64,000 nucleotides of DNA, from assembly GCF_004784475.1 (NCBI RefSeq), contig NZ_SRRT01000001.1, positions 1 to 64,000 of the forward strand. The letters run 5' to 3'. The first letter of the stretch is position 1, and every line of letters begins with the position of its first letter. Shown here in pieces: positions 17,306 through 25,049 of the stretch. The DNA comes from Streptomyces bauhiniae (lineage in GTDB: Bacteria > Actinomycetota > Actinomycetes > Streptomycetales > Streptomycetaceae). The notes beneath the pieces are model-generated. The model was given only the letters and a program-made list of their open reading frames with translations. It was not told where the DNA came from and did no database searches. The translations under genes and the position numbers were made by a program.

Positions 17306-17339
17306 GAGCGGGGCGTCCCTTCACGGGGGCGCCCCGCTC
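17306..17339 (+). terminator. Terminator of the rex-hemACD operon
   Basis: An almost perfect stem: gagcggggcg (17306-17315) with cgccccgctc (17330-17339), plus additional inner pairs around a short loop. It lies 16 bases after hemD and separates hemB from the operon. Confidence 0.85.
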
Positions 17340-17411
17340 CGCTTTTCCCGGTGCTCCCGCCCGACTGCGCGTCGGTAAAGGCACGGGAGGAGCGGGCGTA
17401 GCGTAGAAGGC

Positions 17412-18404
17412 ATGTCGAAGTACGGTTCCTTTCCCGGTGCGCGGCCGCGGCGGCTGCGGACCTCGCCCGTCATGCGTCGGATGGTCGCGGAGACGCGGCT
17501 GCATCCGGCCGACTTCATCCTTCCGGCGTTCGTCCGGGAGGGCGTGAGCGAGCCGGTGCCGATCGGGGCGATGCCCGGTGTCGTGCAGCACACCCGCGAC
17601 AGCCTGAAGAAGGCCGCGCTGGAGGCCGCCGAGGCGGGCGTCTCCGGGATCATGCTCTTCGGGGTGCCGGAGGAGTCGAAGAAGGACGGGCTCGGCACGC
17701 CGGGCACCGACCCCGACGGCATCCTCCAGGTCGCCCTGCGCGACGTGCGTGCCGAGGTCGGCGACGACCTGCTGGTCATGGCCGACCTGTGCCTGGACGA
17801 GTTCACCGACCACGGCCACTGCGGGGTGCTGGACGCCGAGGGCCGCGTCGACAACGACGCCACCCTGGAGCGGTACGCCGAGATGGCGCAGGTCCAGGCC
17901 GACGCGGGCGCCCATGTGGTGGGCCCGAGCGGCATGATGGACGGCCAGATCGGCGTCGTCCGGGACGCGCTGGACCAGATCGGCCGGGAGGACGTCGCGG
18001 TCCTCGCGTACACCGCGAAGTACGCCTCCGCCTTCTTCGGGCCCTTCCGCGAGGCCGTCGGCTCGTCCCTGCAGGGCGACCGCAAGACCTACCAGCAGGA
18101 CCCGGCCAACCTACGCGAGTCGCTGCGCGAGCTGGAGCTGGACCTCGCCGAGGGCGCGGACATGGTCATGGTCAAGCCGGCCGGGCCCTACCTGGACATC
18201 CTGGCGCGGGTCTCCGACGCGGTGGACGTGCCGGTCGCCGCGTACCAGGTCTCGGGCGAGTACTCGATGATCGAGGCCGCCGCCGAAAAGGGCTGGATCG
18301 ACCGCGACCGGGCCATCCTGGAGTCCCTGACGGGGATCAAGCGGGCGGGGGCGCGGAACATCCTCACCTACTGGGCGACCGAGGTGGCGCAGAAGCTGCG
18401 GTAG
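17412..18404 (+). CDS. hemB: Porphobilinogen synthase (delta-aminolaevulinate dehydratase)
   Basis: A 330-residue enzyme that condenses two 5-aminolaevulinate molecules. The metal-binding stretch is [20 protein letters not shown]: two Cys plus an Asp, intermediate between the three-Cys zinc type and the Asp-type magnesium form. The two Schiff-base lysines lie in [16 protein letters not shown] and [25 protein letters not shown] follows. ATG 17412 lies 122 bases after hemD and behind a terminator, so hemB probably has its own promoter. Confidence 0.96.
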   Translation: MSKYGSFPGARPRRLRTSPVMRRMVAETRLHPADFILPAFVREGVSEPVPIGAMPGVVQHTRDSLKKAALEAAEAGVSGIMLFGVPEESKKDGLGTPGTDPDGILQVALRDVRAEVGDDLLVMADLCLDEFTDHGHCGVLDAEGRVDNDATLERYAEMAQVQADAGAHVVGPSGMMDGQIGVVRDALDQIGREDVAVLAYTAKYASAFFGPFREAVGSSLQGDRKTYQQDPANLRESLRELELDLAEGADMVMVKPAGPYLDILARVSDAVDVPVAAYQVSGEYSMIEAAAEKGWIDRDRAILESLTGIKRAGARNILTYWATEVAQKLR

Positions 18405-18420
18405 ACGGCCCGCGCGGGAA

Positions 18421-18468
18421 CGACAGGGCCCCGGCCCCCCTCGAGGAGGGGTGGCCGGGGCCCTGTCG
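18421..18468 (+). terminator. Terminator of hemB
   Basis: A perfect 16-bp stem, cgacagggccccggcc (18421-18436) with ggccggggccctgtcg (18453-18468), with a further inner cccctc/gagggg pairing. One of the strongest hairpins in the window. It also faces the truncated minus-strand gene at 18473. Confidence 0.9.
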
Positions 18469-18472
18469 CGTG

Positions 18473-18628
18473 TCAGCCGAGGGCCTTCACCGTCCGCCAG
18501 TCGCTGGACAGCACGACCTTCACCGGGGCGCCGGTGTTGGTCCGGGTCGGGTTGTAGAGCCGCATCTGGCCGTCCGCGGTGTAGCGGACCCACAGGTCGG
18601 GGACGCCGTCCTTGTTGACATCGCGGGC
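18473..18628 (-). pseudogene. C-terminal remnant of an FG-GAP/VCBS-repeat secreted protein
   Basis: On the minus strand about 50 codons end in a stop at 18473. They read RDVNKDGVPDLWVRYTADGQ and then MRLYNPTRTNTGAPVKVVLS, a classic FG-GAP (VCBS) repeat as found at the C-terminus of secreted Streptomyces proteins. The frame is lost upstream at about 18628, where the sequence switches to an internal rhs segment on the other strand, so only the 3' end of the gene remains. Confidence 0.75.
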
Positions 18629-19836
18629 CGTCCTTCTGGAGCCGTAAGCGCCTGGCCTCGATCGAGACCACGACGCAGCGCCTCACCAACACCACCGACC
18701 GCCAGTTGGTGGACAAGTACACCCTCGGGCAGAAGTTCCCGGTCCTGAAGACCGGCGTGAACACCGCGCTGTGGCTGGAGTCGGTGCAGCGCACCGGCTA
18801 CGGCCGGGACGGCGGCAGTGTCGACCTCAACCCGGTGCGGTTCGAGTCCAACGCGGAGGAGATGCCGAACCGGGTCACCTGGACCGGCGACCCGCGCCCC
18901 AGCTTCGCCCGGCTGCGCGTCGGCCGCGTCATCAACGAGTACGGCGGCGAGACCGTCGTCTCCTACAGCAAGCCCACCGGGGACTGCGCCACTTCCGGCG
19001 GCCGTCCCGGGAAGTCCGACACCGCGGCGCTGAAGTCCAACAGCCGCCTGTGCTACCCCTCGTTCTGGAACCCCGACCCCGAGGTCGAGGACATCGAGTG
19101 GTTCAACAAGTACGTGGTGGACTCCATCGAGGAACTCCCCAACGTAGACGGGGCGTTCGCCACCAAGACCGCAGCCGGTGCCCACCCGGGCCACCCGCTA
19201 CGAGTACGGTCTCGACTGGTCGAAGGTGATCAACCCGCAGGGGACCTCCTCCTACCGGCTCTTCACCGACGCGCTCGGCCGCGCCTCGCGGGTCGACACG
19301 TTCAACTCGGACGCGCCCGACGGCTACACGTCGATGACGTACGCGTACAACGCCGCCGGACAACTGGAGAGTGCGACCAACTCCCTCGACAAGACGCACC
19401 CGTGGACCTGGACGTACGACCACCGCGGCCGGACGAAGACGGCCACCGACCCGGACGCCGGTACGACGAGGACGTCGTACGCGACCAGTTGGGGCCTGGA
19501 CCAGTCCTATACGTACGACTTCAAGTACAACGACACCGGCATGCTGGAGGACTCCACGCTGCCGAAGATCGGAGCGCTCGCCGCCGAGAAGCTCGTCGTC
19601 CGCTACAACAAGGACGGCAAGCAGCTCTCCCTCTCCGGCAAGGACTGGTACGGGGCCGAGACGGTCTACGACTCCTTCGGCCAGGTCCAGCGGTCCACCC
19701 TCGGTGCCCAGCCGTACCGGGTGTGGACGCAGAACTCCTACGACGACTCCAGCGGTGAGCTGAAGCAACAGTCGGTCTACCGCGAGGGCACGGCCGACCA
19801 GACCGTCGTTCCCGGAAACCTCGTCTCCGACCGGTT
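18628..19836 (+). pseudogene. Decayed 5' part of an Rhs/YD-repeat protein gene
   Basis: Two in-frame blocks of an Rhs shell are joined by breaks. Block 1 (18628 to ~19180) reads FWSRKRLASIETTTQRL, VDKYTLGQKFPVLKTGV and WNPDPEVEDIEWFNKYVVDS. Block 2, in another frame (~19185 to 19836), reads TRYEYGLDWSKVINPQGTSS, FTDALGRASRVDTFNS and WTWTYDHRGRTKTATDPDAG, i.e. YD repeats. Related proteins carry several hundred residues between these motifs, so block 1/block 2 looks like a deletion junction rather than a point frameshift. There is no start codon or signal region; the true N-terminus is missing. The reading continues in the first frame from ~19837 into the intact ORF described next. Confidence 0.8.
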
Positions 19837-19896
19837 TGGACCTCCAAGGACCAGAACACCTGCACCGGTCCGAAGAACACTGACGGCTCGCTCAAC

Positions 19897-22701
19897 GTGA
19901 CCGCGGGCACGGACAAGACCGGTTACTGGCAGGAGTACGAGTACGACCTGCTCGGCAACCGCACCAAGCTGACCGAGAAGGACCTCACCGGCGCCACCGC
20001 CAAGGACGCCGTCACCACCTACGCCTACGGCAAGGCCGACGGCTCCCAGCCGCACACGCTCACCAAGGTGTCGAAGACCTACACCACGCCGCAGGGCGCG
20101 CAGGTCAAGGCCGAGGCCGAGCGTCTGTACGAGCTGACCGGCGAGACCAAGTCGATCACCTCCCTGCAGAACGGAGACAAGCAGCAGCTCTCCTGGACGT
20201 ACGACGGCCAGGTCGACCGGATCACCGGTCAGGGCACGGGCGGCGAGACCCCGTACATGGGTCTGGCGGACAAGTGCCTGGACATGCAGGGCGGTTACCC
20301 GATCGCGTCGGTGCAGGTCCAGCTGTACTCCTGCAACAGCTCACCGGCCCAGAGCTGGCGGTTCACCCCCACCCTGGGGACGGCCCAGACCGACCCCGAC
20401 CGGGGCTCGCTGGTCGTCGACGAAACCTGGTGCGCGCAGCCTGCCGCGAGTACGTCGGGCTCCGCCGTCCAGGTCCAGAAGTGCAACGGTTCGGCCGCGC
20501 AGGAGCTGCGGCGCAACTCCTCCGGCCAGCTGATCCACATCGCCTCGGGGCTGTGCCTGACGGTCAAGGACGCCAGCTCGGCGAACTCGACCCCGATCGT
20601 GCTGGCCGCCTGCGCCGCCGGCAAGTCCGAGCAGGTCTGGTCGGCGCAGAACGACACCCGTCACATCTACGGTCCCGACGGCTCACGGCTGCTGACCATC
20701 AAGGGCAAGCAGGCCACGCTCTACCTGGGCGAGGCCGAGGTCACCGTCGCGCGCGGCGGTGTGCTGATCCACACCCAGCGCACCTACTCGGTGCCCGGCG
20801 GCGCGGTCATGCGCTACGCCAACGGCACCGGCTCCGAGACCCTGGTCGCCCTCGCCGGTGACCATCAGGGCAGTACGTACGCCGAGATATCGCTGAGCAG
20901 CACGATGGCGGTGCGGATACGGAAGCAGGACCCGTTCGGCAACCAGCGCGGCGCGGACTCGATCGGCGCGAGGGTCCAGTCCCACTCCGGGTTCCTGGGC
21001 GCCACCCGTGACGACTCCTCCGGCTTCCAGCCGCTGGGTGCCCGTCTGTACGACCCGGTGGTCGGACGCTTCCTGTCCGCCGACCCGGTGCTCGACCTGA
21101 ACGACGTGCTGCAGTCCAACGGGTACGTCTACGCCAACAACAACCCGGTGACGATGTCCGACCCGACGGGTCTGGCCATCTCGCTGAGCGCTTCCGAGCG
21201 GGCCGCGGCACTGGCCGGCGCGGGTCTCTCGGCGGCGCAGGTCGCCCAGGCGCAGTCGATGATGGGCAAGTCCCTGAGCTCGGTGATCCTCGCCGTGGCC
21301 TGGGAGACGCTGAAGGACTTCATCGGCATCAACGACGCGCTCGCCTGCTTCGGCGGCGACATGTGGTCCTGCGGCAGCCTCATCATCGGGGCGATCCCGT
21401 GGGGCAAGCTGGGGAAGATCCCGGCGGTCATGAAGGCCGTCAACCGCACCATCAAGGCGATCGAGTCCTTCAAGGTCGCCAAGAAGGCGGCCGAGATCGT
21501 CCTCAAGGCGGCGAAGGCCGCCGAGGCGGCGGCCCTACGGGCCAAGAAGGCGGCGATCGAGCGAGCGAAGAAACTCGCGATCCAACGCGCCAAGAAACGC
21601 GCGGCGGAGGCAGCGAAGAGAACCACCGACGCTGCGGTCGCCGCCACGAAGAAGACCGGCAACTCCGTCCAGAAACACGCCCAGGCGGAGGCGGCCCCCC
21701 ATGTGTCGTCCCACAGCTCGCACAGCGGCGGCGGGGGCGGTGGCGGCGGCGGGGGCAAGCCGGGCGGCCAGTCCGGTGCCTCCTCGCACAGCGACGGCGG
21801 CTCCAGCGGCAGCGGTGGGTCCGGCAAGGCCGAGGAGGGCGGGACGTGCAACAGCTTCGTCCCCGGTACCAAGGTCCTGATGGCCGACGGCACCGCCAAG
21901 CCGATCGAGAAGGTCAAGGCCGGCGACAAGGTCGTCGCGACCGACCCGGAGACCGGTAAGACCCGGATCGAGACGGTCACCGCCGAGATCAAGGGCCACG
22001 GCCTGAAGCACCTCGTCAAGGTCACCGTCGACACCGACGGCGAGCGGGGCACCAAGACGGCCCAGCTCACCGCGACCGACGGCCACCCCTTCTGGGTCCC
22101 GGCCCTGCACGCCTGGACCAAGGCCACGGACCTGCACGCGGGCGAATGGCTGCGGACGAGCGCGGGGACGTACGTCCAGATCACCGCGATCGAGCGCTGG
22201 ACGACGCTCTCAGCGACCGTCCACAACCTCACCGTCGGTGACGCCCACACGTACTATGTGGTGGCGGGTGCCAGTGCGGTACTTGTCCACAACTGCGGTG
22301 GCAGCGAAGCCGGTGCGCAGCAACTGGCAGATCGTGCGGAGCAGCTTCAGTCGGAGGCGGGCTGGAGTGGCACCACTGCGGTCGTGCGGGTTCGCAACCT
22401 CGAAGATCCCAACCGAGTAGAGACCTGGGTGGCGAGCAACAAGACGTATCTGCCCACGGGTTGGAAGAAGAACCAGTCGATTCAGCCGGGCGAGATCTTC
22501 GTTCAGATCGCGGGGCATGCGGAACAGTCCATCCTGGAGGCCCTGGACGGGAAATGGGACATCATCGAGGGTGGTACATCAACCGGAGTCTGTTGGGGCA
22601 TATGCACGCCACTGCTGCAGCAGCAAGGTGCCACCATCGGGGGCCCCGACTACAGGAGCAGTAAGAACAATTCGTCGAAGAGGTTGTTTTGGAAGCCGTA
22701 G
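19897..22701 (+). CDS. Rhs C-terminal protein: ricin lectin insert, Rhs core, HINT domain, deaminase-like toxin
   Basis: A 934-residue open frame, the 3' part of the broken rhs gene; homology extends back to ~19837, so GTG 19897 may not be a native start. Order: YD repeats (1-120); a ricin-type beta-trefoil (about 120-255, QSWRF and LCLTVKDASS); the Rhs core (345-424, DPFGNQRG to LYDPVVGRFLSADP and DPTG); a Lys/Ala-rich helix and Gly/Ser linker; an intein-like HINT domain (651-800, from CNSFVPGTKVLMADGTAKPI to VHNC); and a variable tip (801-934). The tip has H874-A-E876 and C899-WGI-C903, the zinc-site layout of deaminase-fold toxins. Such proteins are normally delivered toxins cleaved at the HINT domain; whether this remnant is made or exported is unknown. 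Confidence 0.75.
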   Translation: MTAGTDKTGYWQEYEYDLLGNRTKLTEKDLTGATAKDAVTTYAYGKADGSQPHTLTKVSKTYTTPQGAQVKAEAERLYELTGETKSITSLQNGDKQQLSWTYDGQVDRITGQGTGGETPYMGLADKCLDMQGGYPIASVQVQLYSCNSSPAQSWRFTPTLGTAQTDPDRGSLVVDETWCAQPAASTSGSAVQVQKCNGSAAQELRRNSSGQLIHIASGLCLTVKDASSANSTPIVLAACAAGKSEQVWSAQNDTRHIYGPDGSRLLTIKGKQATLYLGEAEVTVARGGVLIHTQRTYSVPGGAVMRYANGTGSETLVALAGDHQGSTYAEISLSSTMAVRIRKQDPFGNQRGADSIGARVQSHSGFLGATRDDSSGFQPLGARLYDPVVGRFLSADPVLDLNDVLQSNGYVYANNNPVTMSDPTGLAISLSASERAAALAGAGLSAAQVAQAQSMMGKSLSSVILAVAWETLKDFIGINDALACFGGDMWSCGSLIIGAIPWGKLGKIPAVMKAVNRTIKAIESFKVAKKAAEIVLKAAKAAEAAALRAKKAAIERAKKLAIQRAKKRAAEAAKRTTDAAVAATKKTGNSVQKHAQAEAAPHVSSHSSHSGGGGGGGGGGKPGGQSGASSHSDGGSSGSGGSGKAEEGGTCNSFVPGTKVLMADGTAKPIEKVKAGDKVVATDPETGKTRIETVTAEIKGHGLKHLVKVTVDTDGERGTKTAQLTATDGHPFWVPALHAWTKATDLHAGEWLRTSAGTYVQITAIERWTTLSATVHNLTVGDAHTYYVVAGASAVLVHNCGGSEAGAQQLADRAEQLQSEAGWSGTTAVVRVRNLEDPNRVETWVASNKTYLPTGWKKNQSIQPGEIFVQIAGHAEQSILEALDGKWDIIEGGTSTGVCWGICTPLLQQQGATIGGPDYRSSKNNSSKRLFWKP

Positions 22702-23288
22702 ACATTTCACACGACACCCTCATGGACCTGCTCGGAGGAGCGGATCCTGATGTTGCGGTGGCTGCCGGAGCTCTCTGCCTCTACCGCATTGCCCCACTCC
22801 TGCCGCGGAGCGGGACGGGACTGCCGCAGTGGGAGATCGCCGAGGCGGACTGGGCTGACCTTCGCACCCTGCCTCAGCAGATCGACAGGATCGTTCGCAG
22901 TCTTCGCGAGGGGTTGAGCTCGGCCTCGGCCGAGACGGACGACGAGGCCCTGGGGGAGCTGCACGAAATGGCTTCCGAAATGATCCTCAGGTACACGGAT
23001 GTCGACCCGCTGGATCAGGTCGAATGGGCCGACTGGTGCTCCACGCTGGCCCTCGACATCCATCAGCAGTTGGACGAGTTGCTGGATGACTCCGACCAGG
23101 AGGCGGGGCCGAGATTCTTCCCGGCTGGTACCGAGCCCGAACTGACCTTTCTGCAGGCGCTCGAACTCGAGGACCAGATTCGCATCCTGAAGGGGCTGTC
23201 GGAGGGATCCCGAGGCCAGCAGGCGGTCATCCGGAGAGCTGAGGACGGGCGAACTCGCGTGAGGGAGGCGCTGTCCCGACTCGTATAG
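22689..23288 (+). CDS. Probable immunity protein for the Rhs toxin
   Basis: A 199-residue acidic, mostly helical protein, MEAVDISHDTLMDLLGGADP..., unrelated to any family I recognise. Its TTG start at 22689 lies inside the last codons of the rhs frame (13-base overlap) and follows aagagg, implying translational coupling. Position immediately after a toxin tip, small size and acidity fit an immunity protein for a deaminase-type toxin; this is inference from context. ATG 22722 is an alternative start. A strong terminator follows at 23329. Confidence 0.6.
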   Translation: MEAVDISHDTLMDLLGGADPDVAVAAGALCLYRIAPLLPRSGTGLPQWEIAEADWADLRTLPQQIDRIVRSLREGLSSASAETDDEALGELHEMASEMILRYTDVDPLDQVEWADWCSTLALDIHQQLDELLDDSDQEAGPRFFPAGTEPELTFLQALELEDQIRILKGLSEGSRGQQAVIRRAEDGRTRVREALSRLV

Positions 23289-23328
23289 CCGACGCGATCC
23301 GGCGTCGCTGAATTCGCGACAGCGGTGT

Positions 23329-23361
23329 GAAGCCCCGCCAGGCGTGTCCTGGCGGGGCTTC
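23329..23361 (+). terminator. Terminator after the toxin-immunity pair
   Basis: A perfect 13-bp stem, gaagccccgccag (23329-23341) with ctggcggggcttc (23349-23361), and a 7-base loop. It closes the Rhs island, and on the minus strand it lies 86 bases beyond the SPFH gene stop. Confidence 0.92.
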
Positions 23362-23446
23362 TGCATGGAGGGCGGAGGGGGGTCCGCATATCCGGTCACT
23401 GGAGATGGACCGTGGAAATCAAAGGCCCCAGGATTACCGGGGGCGG

Positions 23447-24625
23447 TTACTTTGCCCCACCCGCGTCCCCCTCCGCGGTGCGCGGCCCCTGGATCTCCAA
23501 GCGGCCGTTGCTCTGCTGGGGGTTGTCGGACGGCTGGGGGGTGTTCTGGCCGTTGAGGTTGTTGCGGACCGAGTCGAGGATGGTGAGGCCCTGGGCTACC
23601 AGGCCGGCGGCTATTTCGCCGAGGCCGTCGGCGCCGTTCAAGACGTTTACGTTGGCGCCCGCCAGGCCGCCTGCGGCTTCCTTGACGATCTGGGGGAGCT
23701 GGTCGATCAGCATCCGGTCCAGCGCGACCCGGTCGTGCGAGGCCGCGGCCTCCGCCTGGATCTTCATGCGCTCGGCGTCCGCGATGGCCAGCACCCGGAC
23801 CCGCTCCGCCTCCGCCTCCGCGGGCTTCACGATCTCCGCGACCAGCTCCTGCTGACGCAACTTCGCCTTGCGCAGGGCCAGTTCGGTCTGCGCTGCCAGC
23901 ACCTCCTGCTGGGCGTGCGCCTGTGCCAGCGGACCGGCCTGGGCGGCCTCGGCCTGGGCGCGGTCCACCTGCGCCGAGTACTCCGCCTGGACCACCGCCG
24001 TCTGCCGGGCGTACTCCGCCTGCTTGCGGGCCGCGACCTGCTCCGCCTCGGCGGCGGCCTGGTTGGCCTGGGCCTGGGCGATCTGGGCCTGCCGCCGGAT
24101 GGCCGCCTTGTGCGGGGCGGACATGGCGTCGATGTACCCGGTGTTGCCGTCGTCGATCGACTGGATCTGCAGCGAGTCCACGGTCAGGCCGATCTTCGCC
24201 ATCTCCGTCTTGGAGGTGTCCAGCACCTCGGCCGCGAGCTTCTGCCGCTCGGTGACGATCTCCTCGACCGTCATGGAGCCGATGATCGCGCGCAGATGGC
24301 CCGCGAAGATCCGCCCGGTCAGCACCGACATCTGCTCCTGGTCGGAGAGGAAGCGCTGACCGGCGTTGATGATGCTCTCCGGGTCGTTGCCGACCTTGAA
24401 CGCGATCACGGCGCGCACATGCAGGGCGATGCCCTGCCTGGTCACACAGGTCTCGGTGACCTCGGCCTCGCACATCGACAGCGTGAGGAAGCGGACCTTG
24501 CGGAACACGGGGAGCACGAACTTCCCGTGCCCCGTCACCACCCGGAACGGCGCGCCCCCCAGTCCCCGCCTGCCACCCGAGATCAGCATCGCCTCGTCGG
24601 GAGCGGGAACGCGGTAACCGAACAT
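23447..24625 (-). CDS. SPFH-domain/flotillin-like protein
   Basis: A 392-residue protein. The N-terminus MFGYRVPAPDEAMLISGGRR leads into a SPFH (band 7) domain containing GKFVLPVFRKVRFLTLSM and FLSDQEQMSVLTGRIFAGHL. From residue ~185 to 300 comes a long Ala/Gln/Glu-rich coiled coil (AAEAEQVAARKQAEYARQ), typical of flotillins. The C-terminal region (PQIVKEAAGGLAGANVNVL) is followed by a Gln/Asn-rich tail. Flotillins organise membrane microdomains. ATG 24625 has aggagacg upstream. The small gene upstream (24639-24890) ends only 13 bases before this start, so the two form an operon. Confidence 0.9.
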   Translation of the reverse strand: MFGYRVPAPDEAMLISGGRRGLGGAPFRVVTGHGKFVLPVFRKVRFLTLSMCEAEVTETCVTRQGIALHVRAVIAFKVGNDPESIINAGQRFLSDQEQMSVLTGRIFAGHLRAIIGSMTVEEIVTERQKLAAEVLDTSKTEMAKIGLTVDSLQIQSIDDGNTGYIDAMSAPHKAAIRRQAQIAQAQANQAAAEAEQVAARKQAEYARQTAVVQAEYSAQVDRAQAEAAQAGPLAQAHAQQEVLAAQTELALRKAKLRQQELVAEIVKPAEAEAERVRVLAIADAERMKIQAEAAASHDRVALDRMLIDQLPQIVKEAAGGLAGANVNVLNGADGLGEIAAGLVAQGLTILDSVRNNLNGQNTPQPSDNPQQSNGRLEIQGPRTAEGDAGGAK

Positions 24626-24638
24626 ACTGCTCGTCTCC

Positions 24639-24890
24639 TCAGTCGACGCCGGCGGACAGTCCGCCCAGCGTGTCCAATGGATCGCCCCACGCGATGACAT
24701 CGACCTCTCGGAACCCCCGTGACTCGATCACGAGTACGGTCGCCCCGCGCGGCAGCGGCTCCTGCGACCAGGCGAGGAAGGTCTCGGAGCCGCCTCTGAC
24801 CCGCACGAGGATCTCGCCGGGTCCGGCGGAGCCACGCGTGCCGATGAGCAGTTCCCCCGTGCAGCCGATCACGGCTTCGTCCTGGGCCAT
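24639..24890 (-). CDS. Small NfeD-like OB-fold protein
   Basis: An 83-residue protein: AQDEAVIGCTGELLIGTRGS, GEILVRVRGGSETFLAWSQE, RGATVLVIESRGFREVDVIA. This beta-rich pattern (GxxGEhh...hxVxGe.....sexhhxxGxxVxVh) matches the C-terminal OB fold of NfeD/YuaF proteins, which are usually encoded next to flotillins. There is no membrane segment. ATG 24890 gives the conserved start; earlier in-frame codons look non-coding. First gene of the pair with the SPFH protein. Confidence 0.72.
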   Translation of the reverse strand: MAQDEAVIGCTGELLIGTRGSAGPGEILVRVRGGSETFLAWSQEPLPRGATVLVIESRGFREVDVIAWGDPLDTLGGLSAGVD

Positions 24891-24997
24891 CGTCCGGCTG
24901 CCTCCCGTCGTTTCTGGTCCTCGGGTCCGACGATAGACCTGCTGTTGACGGGCGTACACCAAGGTTTTCTCTGGCTTTTGAAGGGCCGCCGGTCATG

Positions 24998-25039
24998 CGA
25001 AACGGCCCGGTCCGCGCGGGGGCGGGCCGGGCCGTTTCG
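24998..25039 (-). terminator. Terminator of argS
   Basis: An inverted repeat, cgaaacggcccgg (24998-25010) with ccgggccgtttcg (25027-25039), just beyond the argS stop. The outer AAA/TTT pairs give it a U-tract on the argS transcript. Confidence 0.87.
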
Positions 25040-25049
25040 TGTCAGTGAC

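Noticed and set aside
21725..21840. Glycine/serine-rich repeat within the rhs frame considered as a tandem repeat or CRISPR-like array
   Set aside because: It is a simple low-complexity linker between the helical region and the HINT domain, with no regular spacers.
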